Part shown: one piece after another, positions 1 through 8,660 of the stretch
How the letters are laid out: each line of letters starts with the position of its first letter
Position numbering within the stretch: position 1 is the first letter of the stretch
DNA from: Hyphomicrobiaceae bacterium
GTDB lineage: Bacteria; Pseudomonadota; Alphaproteobacteria; Rhizobiales; Hyphomicrobiaceae
DNA length: 64,000 bases
Assembly: GCA_023384095.1 (NCBI GenBank)
Contig: JAHDXT010000015.1
Span: 27,556-91,555, forward strand
Direction of reading: 5' to 3'
The notes under the pieces: model-generated
The model's input: only the letters and a program-made list of their open reading frames with translations
Databases searched by the model: none
Told to the model about the DNA's origin: nothing
Program-made: the position numbers and the translations under genes

Positions 1-484
1 GCGCGATCGTGGTCACGGCCGTCCGGCCCGGGCCAAAGACACGCGGGTGCAGGTCGACGCGGCAGCCCTTCGCGAGCACGTCGCGCGCCCGCTCGCCTGA
101 AAGGCGCAGAACGGCCTTGCCGAACGTCTGGTCGGTGACCGACGCCAGTCCGGCCGCCGCTCCTGCAAGCCGCCGGGCGAGATCGCCGGGGGCGGTGAAG
201 GGCGCCGTGACGAGCCATGCACCGGGCTGGACCCACACGGCCGTCGTCTCGCTCGCCGAGCTCGCCTGGCCGGGAGGTGGCAACGTCAAACCGAGGGCGG
301 AGGCGATCGCCGCGGCCAAAGCCGCCTCCTGCACTTTGCGCGCCTGGAGCTGAACGATCGCGAGGCGCCGCTCGGCGAGCGCGACGGGCGTTTCTCCTTT
401 GGCACCGCTGTGGCCGGGCCGCAGTACAGCACTCAGCGCGGATCGGGGCTCAGGCGCGGACACGGGCGTTCTCCGGATCGACAT
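1..484 (-). CDS. soxG: Sarcosine oxidase gamma subunit (partial, 3' end outside window)
   Basis: This is the gamma subunit of heterotetrameric sarcosine oxidase, the smallest catalytic-complex partner of the alpha, beta and delta subunits. I translated the minus strand from the ATG at 484. The reading frame stays open to the window edge (about 161 residues) and contains the family-typical stretch SVTDQTFGKAVLRLSGE followed by a glycine-poor hydrophobic core and VDLHPRVFGPG. The start overlaps the end of soxA by 35 bp, which is the usual coupled arrangement in sox operons. The gene is truncated by the window, not by mutation. The short ORF at 13-222 in another frame is a shadow of it. Confidence 0.85.
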   Translation of the reverse strand, partial: MSIRRTPVSAPEPRSALSAVLRPGHSGAKGETPVALAERRLAIVQLQARKVQEAALAAAIASALGLTLPPPGQASSASETTAVWVQPGAWLVTAPFTAPGDLARRLAGAAAGLASVTDQTFGKAVLRLSGERARDVLAKGCRVDLHPRVFGPGRTAVTTIA

Positions 485-3404
485 GATGCGGGCTCGTGAT
501 CTCCACTTCGACCACCTCGTCCTTGAGCGGGAAGACCGCGTAGAGCCGCTGGCCGCGCCGGTCGATGCCGCCCTCGAGCATGGCGAGGCCGATCCAGCGG
601 TCGAGCTCCACCGAGCGCGTGACGCTCGTGACCCAGCCGAGGCTGTGCCGATCCTCCGGAGCACTGACGACGTGCGCGCCGCCCCGGAGGCGCTTGTCGA
701 AATCATCGGTCAGCGCGCGGATGCCGACGAGCGACGGCCGGCTCGGGTCCATGAGCCCCGGCCGCCCGGCATTGACCCTGCCGATGTAGTCGCCCGTCTT
801 CTTGAGCATGCGGTGGAGGCCGAGGTCGCGCGCGGTGGTCTGGCCATTGATCTCGGGACCCGCGACATGCCCCTTCTCGATGCGCAGGAGACCCATCGCC
901 TCCAACCCGTAAGGCACGATGCCGAAGGCCCTGCCGGCAGCCAGGATCGCCTCCCAGACGTGCTCCGCGTAGCCTGCGGGCGTCGCGACCTCGTAGGCGA
1001 GCTCGCCCGAGAAGCTGACTCGGAAGATGCGCACCGGGGCGCCGGCGATCACGCCCTCGGCGACGCCCATGAACGGCAAGGCGGCGTTCGACAGGTCGCG
1101 GCCCCCGACGGCGGCCTGCAGCGTCTGCCGGGCCCGGGGGCCGGCGACCGCCATCTGAGCCCACTGGTCCGTCACCGAGCAGAGCTGCACGTCGAGGCCC
1201 GGCCAGACGGTCTGAGCATGGAATTCCATGTGCTCCAGCACCTCGGCCGCCTTGGCCGTGGTCGTGGTCACCAGGTAGTGCTGCTCGCCGAGCCGCGACG
1301 TGGTGCCGTCGTCGAGCACCATGCCGTCCTCGCGCAGCATCACCCCGTAGCGGGCGCGGCCGGCGGGCAGCGTCGAGAACGTATTCGTGTAGAGCCGGTC
1401 GAGGAACGGCCCCGCATCGGGACCCTGCACGTCGATCTTGCCCAGCGTCGAGACATCGCACAGCCCCACGGCCTGGCGCACCGCGCGCGCCTCGCGCAGG
1501 ATCGGCGTCCAGCCGGCCTCGCCAGTCCGGGGGTAATAGAGCGGTCTCAGCCAGAGCCCGGTCTCCAAGAGCACCGCGCCGTTGCGCACGTGCCAGGCGT
1601 GCAGCGGCGAGCGCCGGACAGGCTTGAGATGCCTGCCGGTCTCCCGCCCGGCGATGGCGCCGATTGTGACCGGCGTGACGTAGGGCCGGAACGTCGGCAC
1701 CCCGACGCGCTCGATCGCCTCGCCGCGTGCGGCCGCCAGCACGGCGGCACCGACGAGGCCGCCGGTCTTGCCCTGGTCGGTCGCCATGCCGTGGGTGGTG
1801 TAGCGCTTGGCGTGCTCGACGTGGCTGTAGCCTTCGCGATGGGCGAGGCGGATGTCGCCGGCCGTGACGTCGTGCTGCAGGTCGACGAAGCTCTTGCCCT
1901 CGCCGTCGGCCTTGACCTCCCAGCAGGCCTCGATTGCGGTTGCCGCCGGCGGGACCTCGGTGGGCAATGCGATGGTCGCGCCGCCCTCGAGCCCGGCCGC
2001 GGCGGCTGCCGCTCGGCCCGCCTCGTGCCCGTCCCGGGCCGCCTCGCCGATCCCGAATACGCCGCGGGCGGCCCCGGCGGAGCGCTCCGCCTGCACCGGC
2101 GTGCCAGGGACGAAGCAGGCGAGCTTCTCATTCCACACCGGTTTGGCGGGGGTCTGGGAGGCGAGGTGCAGGGCCGGGCTCCAGCCGCCCGAGACGCACA
2201 CGAGGTCGGCGACGACCGTGCGCGCCGCCCCGCCATGCCGCGAGCGCACCAGCGCCGCCTCGACGCTCTTGCCGCCGATGATGCCGGAGACCTCGGAGGC
2301 CGGCAGGACCTCGAACCCGCGCCGGCGGGCTTCCTCGACGGCAGCCGACGTCTCGCGCGAATCGACGATCCGCTCGATGCCGATGCCGCTTTCGGCGAGC
2401 GTGAACGCCGTCTGATAAGCCTCGTCGTTGTTGGTGAACAGCACGGCCCGGCGGCCGGCCGCGACGGCGAAGCGCCTGGCGTAGGTCCGCGCCGCCGACG
2501 CGAGCATGACGCCGGGGCGGTCGTTGTCTGGGAAAGCGATGAGGCGCTCGATGGCGCCAGTCGCGAGCACCACCTGCTTCGCCCTGATGGTCCAGAAGCG
2601 CTGGCGGACGCCGTGCGGGGGCGGCGCGGGAAGGTGATCCGAAACGCGCTCGGCCGCGCCCAGCACGTTGTGGTCGTAGTACCCGAGCACGGTCGTCCGC
2701 GGCAGGATGCGGACCTCCGGCATCTCCCGGAGTGCGGCGAGCTGGGCCTTGCGCCAGTCGTCGTGCGCCGGCTCCGACAGCAGTCCGCCGCCGAGCTCGA
2801 AATCCTGCTCGGCGAGGATCACGCGCGCCCCGGCCGAGCCTGCGGCGCGGGCGGCCGCGAGCCCGGCCGCGCCCGAGCCGACGACGAGCACGTCGCAATG
2901 CGCGTGCATGTGCTCGTAAGCATCGGGATCGCGCTGCCGGGCGGCGCGCCCCAGCCCCGCGGCGCGGCGGATGATCGGCTCGTAAACCCTCTCCCAGAAG
3001 GCCGCCGGCCACATGAACGTCTTGTAGTAGAAGCCGGCCGGCAGGAAGCGGGCGAAGCGCGCGTTGATGGCGCCGACGTCCCAGGCGAGCGACGGCCAGC
3101 GGTTCTGGCTCGCCGCCTCGAGCCCGTCGAACAGCTCGGCCACGGTGGCCGGGACATTGGGCTCGCGCCGCGCATCCGACCGCAGCTCGACGAGGGCGCT
3201 GGGCTCTTCCGGGCCAGCCGTGAAGATGCCGCGCGGGCGGTGGTACTTGAAGCTGCGGCCCACGAGGCGGACGCCATTGGCGATCAGCGCGGACGCCAGC
3301 GTGTCGCCGGGATGGCCCTGCAGGTTCCGGCCGTCGAAGCGGAACAGCAGTATGCGGCTGCGATCGATGCGGCCGCCGGTGGCGAGGCGATGCGGCTGGC
3401 TCAT
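450..3404 (-). CDS. soxA: Sarcosine oxidase alpha subunit
   Basis: This 984-residue protein is the large subunit of heterotetrameric sarcosine oxidase, which demethylates sarcosine oxidatively and passes the methyl group to tetrahydrofolate. Domains in order: a 2Fe-2S-ferredoxin-like fold at about residues 15-95 (HRPRGIFTAGPEEPSALVEL); a Rossmann dinucleotide-binding domain beginning VLVVGSGAAGLAAARAAG at about 172; and a C-terminal glycine-cleavage-T-like folate domain from about residue 600 (GLCDVSTLGKIDVQGPDA). I chose the ATG at 3404 because it begins MSQPHRL at the family N-terminus and overlaps the soxD stop in an ATGA. The ORF can be extended upstream to 3533, but that part only overlaps soxD in another frame. 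Length is normal for the family. Confidence 0.95.
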   Translation of the reverse strand: MSQPHRLATGGRIDRSRILLFRFDGRNLQGHPGDTLASALIANGVRLVGRSFKYHRPRGIFTAGPEEPSALVELRSDARREPNVPATVAELFDGLEAASQNRWPSLAWDVGAINARFARFLPAGFYYKTFMWPAAFWERVYEPIIRRAAGLGRAARQRDPDAYEHMHAHCDVLVVGSGAAGLAAARAAGSAGARVILAEQDFELGGGLLSEPAHDDWRKAQLAALREMPEVRILPRTTVLGYYDHNVLGAAERVSDHLPAPPPHGVRQRFWTIRAKQVVLATGAIERLIAFPDNDRPGVMLASAARTYARRFAVAAGRRAVLFTNNDEAYQTAFTLAESGIGIERIVDSRETSAAVEEARRRGFEVLPASEVSGIIGGKSVEAALVRSRHGGAARTVVADLVCVSGGWSPALHLASQTPAKPVWNEKLACFVPGTPVQAERSAGAARGVFGIGEAARDGHEAGRAAAAAAGLEGGATIALPTEVPPAATAIEACWEVKADGEGKSFVDLQHDVTAGDIRLAHREGYSHVEHAKRYTTHGMATDQGKTGGLVGAAVLAAARGEAIERVGVPTFRPYVTPVTIGAIAGRETGRHLKPVRRSPLHAWHVRNGAVLLETGLWLRPLYYPRTGEAGWTPILREARAVRQAVGLCDVSTLGKIDVQGPDAGPFLDRLYTNTFSTLPAGRARYGVMLREDGMVLDDGTTSRLGEQHYLVTTTTAKAAEVLEHMEFHAQTVWPGLDVQLCSVTDQWAQMAVAGPRARQTLQAAVGGRDLSNAALPFMGVAEGVIAGAPVRIFRVSFSGELAYEVATPAGYAEHVWEAILAAGRAFGIVPYGLEAMGLLRIEKGHVAGPEINGQTTARDLGLHRMLKKTGDYIGRVNAGRPGLMDPSRPSLVGIRALTDDFDKRLRGGAHVVSAPEDRHSLGWVTSVTRSVELDRWIGLAMLEGGIDRRGQRLYAVFPLKDEVVEVEITSPHHVDPENARVRA

Positions 3405-3694
3405 GTCGGCGTCGTCTCGGGCGAGGGCGCGGCGAGCGGCTCGGCGGCCCTGGCGGTCTGCCGGATCTCGTGCGTCAGCGTGTTGCGCAGAACCTTGACG
3501 AGCTGGCGACAGCCGCCGGTGTGGTGCCACCACTCCGCGTGCCAGCCCTTCGGATTGGCGCGGGTGTGGACGTAATCATGGAAGGCGTCGGCGCCGGCGC
3601 CGGCCGCGGGCCGCGTGACCGTGGCGTCGCCGCGGTACTTGAACTCCGCCTCGTCGCGCACGCCGCACCATGGGCAGTCGATCTGATGCATCAA
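3401..3694 (-). CDS. soxD: Sarcosine oxidase delta subunit
   Basis: This 97-residue protein matches the delta subunit of heterotetrameric sarcosine oxidase, a small zinc-binding structural subunit. The zinc ligands are visible as CPWCG near residues 7-11 and HHTGGCR near residues 57-63. Two adjacent start codons exist (MMHQ); the second, at 3691, is equally possible. It is translationally coupled to soxA by a 4-bp overlap. It is separated from soxB, the first gene of the operon, by 182 bp containing a palindromic repeat. Confidence 0.92.
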   Translation of the reverse strand: MMHQIDCPWCGVRDEAEFKYRGDATVTRPAAGAGADAFHDYVHTRANPKGWHAEWWHHTGGCRQLVKVLRNTLTHEIRQTARAAEPLAAPSPETTPT

Positions 3695-3728
3695 GGAAGC
3701 CTCTTACAGCCTGCTGCGGCGCCCTTCT

Positions 3729-3846
3729 GCCCTCCCCTTGACGGGGAGGGCGGCGCGGCGCAGCCGCGCGGGTGGGGCGGAGCCATGAACGCATCGGCGT
3801 CCGCGAGGCACCCCCACCCCTGGCCCCTCCCCGCAAGGGGGAGGGG
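3729..3846. repeat. Palindromic intergenic repeat (two C-rich/G-rich hairpins)
   Basis: The soxB-soxD gap holds two hairpins. The first is GCCCTCCCC (3729-3737) pairing with GGGGAGGGC (3743-3751). The second is CCCCTCCCC (3824-3832) with GCAA loop and GGGGGAGGGG (3837-3846). This hairpin type, with a loop and strings of C then G, is a common dispersed intergenic repeat in Rhizobiales genomes. It lies inside a transcription unit, so it may affect mRNA stability or the ratio of SoxB to the downstream subunits. Confidence 0.7.
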
Positions 3847-3876
3847 AATGGTGCGCGTGCGTCGGGGTGAGATCAT

Positions 3877-5130
3877 TCATTGCGCCCACCAGGCCGGCCC
3901 GGCGCCTTTCTCGTCGAGCGCGCGGCCGTTGCGGAAGCGGTCGAGCGTGAAGGCGGCGTTGAGCTCGTGCGGCTCGCCCGTCGCCAGCGTATGGGCGAAG
4001 CACCAGCCGGAGCCGGGGATCGCCTTGAAGCCGCCGTAGCACCAGCCGCCGTTGAGGAAGAGGCCTTCCACCGGCGTCTTGCAGATCAGCGGCGAGCCGT
4101 CGGGCGTCATGTCCATGATGCCCGCCCATTGCCTGAGCACACGCAGCCGCGACAGCGCCGGCACCACGGCGATACCCTCGGCCATCACCTCCTCGGCCAC
4201 GGGCAGGGTGCCGCGTTGGGCATAGGAATTGTAGCCGTCGAGATTGCCCCCGAACACGAGGCCGCCCTTGTCCGACTGGCTGATGTAGAAATGTCCGGCG
4301 CCGAAGGTGACGACGCAATCGAGCAGCGGCTTCACGGCCTCGCTGACGAACGCCTGCAGGAGGTGGCTTTCGACCGGCAGGCTCAGCCCCGCCATGGCCG
4401 CCACCTGCGACGTGTGCCCGGCGACCGCGATGCCGACCTTGCGCGCGCCGATGAAGCCGCGCGTTGTCTCGACGCCCGTCACCCGGCCGCCCTCGCGGCG
4501 GATGCCGGTCACCTCGCAGTGCTGGATGATGTCGACGCCGCGCCCCGACGCCGCGCGCGCGAAGCCCCATGCGACGGCGTCGTGCCGCGCGGTGCCGCCG
4601 CGTCGCTGCAACAGGCCGCCGTGGATCGGGAAGCGGGCGTTGTCGAAATCGAGCACCGGCGCCATCGCGCGGACCCCCTCTCGGTCGAGCAGCTCCGCAT
4701 CGATGCCGTTGAGCCGCATGGAGTTGCCGCGGCGGGCGAAGGCGTCGCGCTGGCTGTCCGAATGGAACAGGTTGAGGACGCCGCGCTGGCTCATCATGAC
4801 GTTGAAGTTGAGATCCTGCTCGAGCCCCTCCCAGAGCTGCAGCGACTTCTCGTAGAAGCGGTTGTTCTCGGGGTAGAGATAATTGGAGCGCACGATCGTC
4901 GTGTTGCGGCCGACGTTGCCGAGCCCGATCGGCCCCTTCTCGATCACGGCGACGTCGGTCAGTCCGTGTACCCTGGCCAGGTAGTAGGCGCTGGCGAGGC
5001 CGTGCCCGCCGCCGCCGATGATGACGATGTCGTAGGCCGGCCTCGGCGCGGGTTCGCGCCATGCTCGCGGCCAGCCCTGATGGCCGCGCATGCCCTCCTC
5101 GAGCAGCCGCCAGACCGAATAGTCCTTCAT
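3877..5130 (-). CDS. soxB: Sarcosine oxidase beta subunit
   Basis: This 417-residue FAD-dependent oxidoreductase of the DAO family is the beta subunit of heterotetrameric sarcosine oxidase. It holds FAD and, in the family, covalently bound FMN. The FAD-binding dinucleotide fold is plain at residues 34-50 (DIVIIGGGGHGLASAYYLA), followed by VGRNTTIVRSNYLYPENN, a signature typical of SoxB. The C-terminal motif NGGWCYGGFKAIPGSG also fits SoxB. It is the first gene of the soxBDAG order on the minus strand. The ATG at 5130 begins MKDYSVWRLL, the usual family start. Confidence 0.95.
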   Translation of the reverse strand: MKDYSVWRLLEEGMRGHQGWPRAWREPAPRPAYDIVIIGGGGHGLASAYYLARVHGLTDVAVIEKGPIGLGNVGRNTTIVRSNYLYPENNRFYEKSLQLWEGLEQDLNFNVMMSQRGVLNLFHSDSQRDAFARRGNSMRLNGIDAELLDREGVRAMAPVLDFDNARFPIHGGLLQRRGGTARHDAVAWGFARAASGRGVDIIQHCEVTGIRREGGRVTGVETTRGFIGARKVGIAVAGHTSQVAAMAGLSLPVESHLLQAFVSEAVKPLLDCVVTFGAGHFYISQSDKGGLVFGGNLDGYNSYAQRGTLPVAEEVMAEGIAVVPALSRLRVLRQWAGIMDMTPDGSPLICKTPVEGLFLNGGWCYGGFKAIPGSGWCFAHTLATGEPHELNAAFTLDRFRNGRALDEKGAGPAWWAQ

Positions 5131-5152
5131 GTCCCCGCGCGTTGTTGCCGGC

Positions 5153-5187
5153 GTCCTGGATTCCCGCTCCCGGCAGGAATGACGGAC
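5153..5187. repeat. Partial CGTCATTCC-type dispersed repeat
   Basis: Upstream of soxB the sequence GGATTCCCGCTCCCGG followed by CAGGAATGACGG reads as one half of the dispersed repeat that is also found complete at 13676-13762. It is a short, degenerate copy. The rest of the 5131-5321 gap shows no gene; it should contain the soxB promoter, but no clear -35/-10 pair stands out. Confidence 0.45.
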
Positions 5188-5321
5188 GAGTAGCTACTCG
5201 GATCGAGTGTCGGAGACCGGACACTAGAGCAGCGCCCCCGGTCACCGCAAGATGGCCGCCGTTGCCGGCGCGGAAATTGGCCCTGGCGAGGCACTCGCGC
5301 AAATCGCTTCCGGCAACGCCC

Positions 5322-6227
5322 TCACGGCGCCCATCGCACGCTGCCCGCCTCGGAGACGTCGAGACCGCCGAGCTCGCCGGCGCGCGCCGCGAAGGCAATG
5401 GAGGTCAGCAGCTTGAGCAGCTTCTGCAACGGCGGGCGGAATGCGTCGCGCTGGCGCATGAGAAGGTCGAAGCGCTCGATCTGCAGCGGCACGAACTCGA
5501 GGCCGGCAGCAGTCGCGACGGCGCGCGTTGCGATCCCGCAATCGCCATGTCCGGCGCGGATGGCCTGCGCGATGTCGGGGCCGGTCGGCGCCTCGACCGT
5601 GGCGGCGACATCCTCCAACCCGGCGCCCTCGCGACGGAGGAGCGCCAGCAGGAGCTGTTGCGCGCCGGCTCCTCGAGGCCGGACGACGAGGCGCACCTTC
5701 CTCTCGATCACGTCCCGCAGCGACCCGATGCCCGCCGGATTGCCAGGCGCGACCAGCAGGCCCTGCTCGCGGGCGCCGAAGCCGATCAGCACCGCGTCGT
5801 AGAGCGTCGGCTCTCGCGAGACCGACTCGATGTTTGCATCCTTTCCGGGGTCGCCGACATCGTGGAAGTGGATCGCTGCGGCGACAATCTCGCCATTCAG
5901 GAACCGCCGGTAACCGGCTTCGCTCCCCTCCGGCATGATGGCGAGCCCGGCGCGGCTCTCGCTCAGCGCCCATTGCAGCAGCGGATCATGGCTGCCGCCG
6001 ACGATGGGGGGTGGCTCGGCGGGGACGACGCCATGCGGCCGCGCCATGCCGGCGAGCAGCCAGCGGTCGAGATCGGCGCGGGGGAACAGCCATTTGCCGG
6101 TCACCTTCGTGCACGGGATCTGCCGCTCGGCGACGAGCTCGTAGAGCTTGCGCTCCTTGAGGCGGAGGTAATCGGCGGCTTCCGCCGTCGTCAGCAAAGT
6201 TTGACCTGCGTTTTTCTGCATCATCAT
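5322..6227 (-). CDS. HTH regulator with periplasmic-binding-protein-like sensor domain (molybdate/tungstate type)
   Basis: This 301-residue cytoplasmic regulator has two parts. Residues 10-60 form a MerR/excisionase-like helix-turn-helix (LLTTAEAADYLRLKERKLYE, then KWLFPRADLDRWL). Residues about 75-295 resemble the PBP-like domain found in ModE-unrelated molybdate/tungstate regulators and in LysR effector domains. It has no signal peptide, so it senses inside the cell. It is divergent from tupBCA with a 78-bp shared promoter region, which makes it the likely repressor or activator of tungstate uptake. The exact ligand (tungstate, molybdate or cofactor) is inferred from context only. Confidence 0.8.
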   Translation of the reverse strand: MMMQKNAGQTLLTTAEAADYLRLKERKLYELVAERQIPCTKVTGKWLFPRADLDRWLLAGMARPHGVVPAEPPPIVGGSHDPLLQWALSESRAGLAIMPEGSEAGYRRFLNGEIVAAAIHFHDVGDPGKDANIESVSREPTLYDAVLIGFGAREQGLLVAPGNPAGIGSLRDVIERKVRLVVRPRGAGAQQLLLALLRREGAGLEDVAATVEAPTGPDIAQAIRAGHGDCGIATRAVATAAGLEFVPLQIERFDLLMRQRDAFRPPLQKLLKLLTSIAFAARAGELGGLDVSEAGSVRWAP

Positions 6228-6241
6228 GCGCGTAATCTATA

Positions 6242-6263
6242 GTTTGACATTTCAGAGCCAAAC
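6242..6263. promoter_or_regulatory. Candidate operator/promoter between regulator and tupB
   Basis: An inverted repeat GTTTG (6242-6246) and CAAAC (6259-6263) with a 12-bp spacer lies between the divergent regulator and tupB. It overlaps a -35-like TTGACA (6244-6249) facing tupB, with a weak -10-like CATTAT at 6269-6274 after a long 19-bp spacer. A further GTTTGACC occurs at 6199-6206. The position suits autoregulation and control of tupBCA, but the site is a reading of the sequence and is not matched to a known consensus. Confidence 0.4.
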
Positions 6264-6305
6264 ACACCCATTATTGGCGGTCAACTGCAATCGGGGAGAG
6301 CCTGA

Positions 6306-6995
6306 GTGGACGCTGGCGGCGCCCTCGACCTTATCCTGGCGGGCGATGCGAGCCTGTTCGCGATCGTTCGGCTGTCGCTGATCGTCAGCCTTTCGGCCAC
6401 GCTGCTCGCGGCGGTCGTGGGCATGCCGCTCGGCGCGCTCGTCGGGTTGACCTCGTTTCCCGGGCGCCACGCGGTCGTCGTGCTGCTCAATGGCCTGATG
6501 GGACTGCCGCCCGTGGTCGTCGGGCTCGCCGTTTTCCTCCTGCTGTCGCGGTCCGGACCGCTCGGCGACCTCGGGCTCCTGTTCACGCCGGCGGCCATGG
6601 TCGTCGCCCAGACGGTGCTCATCGCGCCGATCATCGCGGCGCTGAGCCGCCAGGTGATCGAGGACCTGTGGGCCGAGTACCGCGACGAGCTGACCGCGAT
6701 GGAGGTCGGGCCGCTGGCGCGCGTGAAGGCGCTGCTGTGGGACGCCCGCTTCTCTCTGGTGACGATCCTGCTCGCCGGCTTCGGCCGCGCTGCTGCCGAG
6801 GTCGGCGCGGTGATGATCGTCGGCGGCAACATCGACGGGTTCACGCGGGTGATGACGACGACGATCGCGCTGGAGACGTCGAAAGGCAACCTGTCGCTCG
6901 CCGTCGGTCTCGGCATTGTCCTCATCTCGCTGACCATGGCCATCAACGCGCTAGCCTGGGGCATCCGCCGGTGGTCGGAGTGCCATGCTGGATAA
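6306..6995 (+). CDS. tupB: Tungstate ABC transporter permease TupB
   Basis: This 229-residue inner-membrane permease has several hydrophobic segments. Its C-terminal half carries the cytoplasmic coupling loop of ABC importers (EVGAVMIVGGNIDGFTR), a signature of TupB/ModB-type tungstate and molybdate permeases. It begins at a GTG preceded by GGGGAGAG and overlaps the ATPase gene by 11 bp. With tupC and tupA it forms a complete one-operon importer. Length is normal for TupB, slightly shorter than ModB. The gene order permease-ATPase-binding protein matches other proteobacterial tup operons. Confidence 0.9.
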   Translation: MDAGGALDLILAGDASLFAIVRLSLIVSLSATLLAAVVGMPLGALVGLTSFPGRHAVVVLLNGLMGLPPVVVGLAVFLLLSRSGPLGDLGLLFTPAAMVVAQTVLIAPIIAALSRQVIEDLWAEYRDELTAMEVGPLARVKALLWDARFSLVTILLAGFGRAAAEVGAVMIVGGNIDGFTRVMTTTIALETSKGNLSLAVGLGIVLISLTMAINALAWGIRRWSECHAG

Positions 6996-7731
6996 AGTCG
7001 GGCAAACGAGCGCCGCTGTCGCGGTGGCGGGCGAGCTGCCCATCCGCTTTTCTGGCGCGGGATATCGCGTCGGCGCCGTCTCGATCCTCTGCGGCATCGA
7101 CCTGGAGCTGGCCGCCGGCCCGCCCACGGTCCTGCTGGGCCCCAACGGCTCCGGCAAGACCACGCTTCTCAAGCTCGCCATGGGGCTCTTCGCGCCGACC
7201 ACCGGCGGCATCACCTTTGCCGGACGCTCCACGCCCGCCGCGGGCCGGCGGGCCATCGTCTTCCAGAAGCCGGTGATGCTGCGCAGGTCAGCCGCCGCCA
7301 ACGTCGCCTATGCGATGACGGCGGCGGGCCGGCCGGCAGAGCGGTCCGAGGTGGCGCGGCTCATCGCCGAGGTGGGTCTCGGGGGCCTCGGCGACCGTCC
7401 CGCGCGCCGGATGTCCGGAGGCGAGCAGCAGCGGCTGGCGCTCGCTCGCGCACTGGCCCGCGATCCGGAGGTGCTGTTCCTCGACGAGCCGACCGCCAGC
7501 CTCGATCCCGCATCGACCAAAGCGGTCGAGGACATCATCGCGCGGGTGGCAGGAGCGGGCGTCAAGATCGTGATGTCGACGCACGATCTCGGGCAGGCGC
7601 GCCGCCTCGCGGGCGAGGTGGTGTTTCTTGCCAAGGGCCGGCTCATCGAGAAGGCCGCCGCACCCGGCTTTTTCGCGTCTCCATCGACCGACGAGGCGCG
7701 CCGCTTCCTGGCGGGCGAGCTCGTCCTTTAG
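6985..7731 (+). CDS. tupC: Tungstate ABC transporter ATP-binding protein TupC
   Basis: This 248-residue ABC ATPase energises the tungstate importer. Walker A is GPNGSGKTT at about residues 52-60, the signature is MSGGEQQRLALARALA and Walker B is VLFLDEPTASLDP, with the switch histidine in MSTHDLGQA. There is no C-terminal TOBE regulatory domain, unlike ModC, so feedback inhibition by bound oxyanion is not expected from this subunit. The ATG lies inside the end of tupB. Confidence 0.92.
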   Translation: MLDKVGQTSAAVAVAGELPIRFSGAGYRVGAVSILCGIDLELAAGPPTVLLGPNGSGKTTLLKLAMGLFAPTTGGITFAGRSTPAAGRRAIVFQKPVMLRRSAAANVAYAMTAAGRPAERSEVARLIAEVGLGGLGDRPARRMSGGEQQRLALARALARDPEVLFLDEPTASLDPASTKAVEDIIARVAGAGVKIVMSTHDLGQARRLAGEVVFLAKGRLIEKAAAPGFFASPSTDEARRFLAGELVL

Positions 7732-7749
7732 CCGTAAACGGAGGAAACC

Positions 7750-8583
7750 ATGCGCATTCGTCACCTGGCCGTCGCCCTTGCGGCAATGGCAGCCGCGGGG
7801 CTTGCGGCTGCACCAACAACGGCTCAGGACATGTCGATCGTCGTCGCCTCGACGACATCGACGCAGGACTCCGGCCTCTTCGGCCACATCCTGCCGTTGT
7901 TCAAGAAGAGGACAGGGATCGACGTGAAGGTGGTCGCGCAGGGCACCGGCCAGGCGCTCGATACGGGCCGCCGCGGCGATGCCGACGTGCTGTTCGTCCA
8001 CGCCAAGCCGCAGGAGGAGAAGTTCGTCACCGACGGTTTCGGCGTGAAGCGCTACGATGTTATGTACAACGATTTCGTGCTGATCGGTCCCAAGTCGGAC
8101 CCGGCGAAGGTGAAAAGTGGCAAGGATATCATCCAGGCGCTGAAGGCAATCCATGACAAAGGCGCCGCATTCGTCTCGCGCGGCGACAAGTCCGGCACGC
8201 ACTCCGCCGAGCTGCGGCTGTGGAAAGACGCAGGTCTCGACCCCGCCGGAGCCAAGCCCGCCTGGTATCGCGAGATCGGGCAGGGGATGGGCGCCGCACT
8301 GAATACCGCGAGCGCCATGGGCGGCTACGTGCTGGCCGACCGCGGCACCTGGATCTCGTTCAAGAACAAGGACCAGCTCGAGATCTCCGTCGAGGGCGAC
8401 AAGCGGCTTTTCAACCAGTACGGCATCATGCTGGTCAATCCGGAGAAGCACGGCCACGTGAAGAAGGATCTGGGCCAGCAGCTCATCGACTGGATCGTCT
8501 CGGCCGAAGGGCAGAAGGCGATCCGCGACTACAAGATCGACGGCCAGCAGCTCTTCTTCCCCAACGCCGCGCCGACCGGCTGA
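7750..8583 (+). CDS. tupA: Tungstate-binding periplasmic protein TupA
   Basis: This 277-residue binding protein has a Sec signal peptide cleaved near residue 26 (APTTAQD). The mature protein opens with SIVVASTTSTQDSGLF, the Thr/Ser-rich oxyanion-binding motif typical of TupA. GTGQALDTGRRGDADVLFVH and SRGDKSGTHSAE follow, both conserved in TupA. The start is preceded by GGAGGAA. It is the last gene of the tupBCA unit, 18 bp after tupC. Selectivity for tungstate over molybdate is a family property and is not proven by the sequence. Confidence 0.92.
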   Translation: MRIRHLAVALAAMAAAGLAAAPTTAQDMSIVVASTTSTQDSGLFGHILPLFKKRTGIDVKVVAQGTGQALDTGRRGDADVLFVHAKPQEEKFVTDGFGVKRYDVMYNDFVLIGPKSDPAKVKSGKDIIQALKAIHDKGAAFVSRGDKSGTHSAELRLWKDAGLDPAGAKPAWYREIGQGMGAALNTASAMGGYVLADRGTWISFKNKDQLEISVEGDKRLFNQYGIMLVNPEKHGHVKKDLGQQLIDWIVSAEGQKAIRDYKIDGQQLFFPNAAPTG

Positions 8584-8590
8584 ATCAGAG

Positions 8591-8626
8591 GCGCCGCATC
8601 GGGACATTCCTGTTCGGGTGCGGCGC
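8591..8626. other. Hairpin between tupA and the ModA-like gene
   Basis: Just after the tupA stop, GCGCCGCA (8591-8598) can pair perfectly with TGCGGCGC (8619-8626) around a 20-nt loop. No T-run follows, so it is not a standard terminator. It could protect the tupBCA mRNA 3' end or separate expression of the two units. Confidence 0.4.
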
Positions 8627-8660
8627 AACACCCCCGCATGCACGCAACTGGTGATCGATC

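Noticed and set aside
399..3575. 1058-residue ORF on the plus strand opposite soxA
   Set aside because: It is a high-GC shadow of the well-supported soxA/soxD genes and has no domain-like content.
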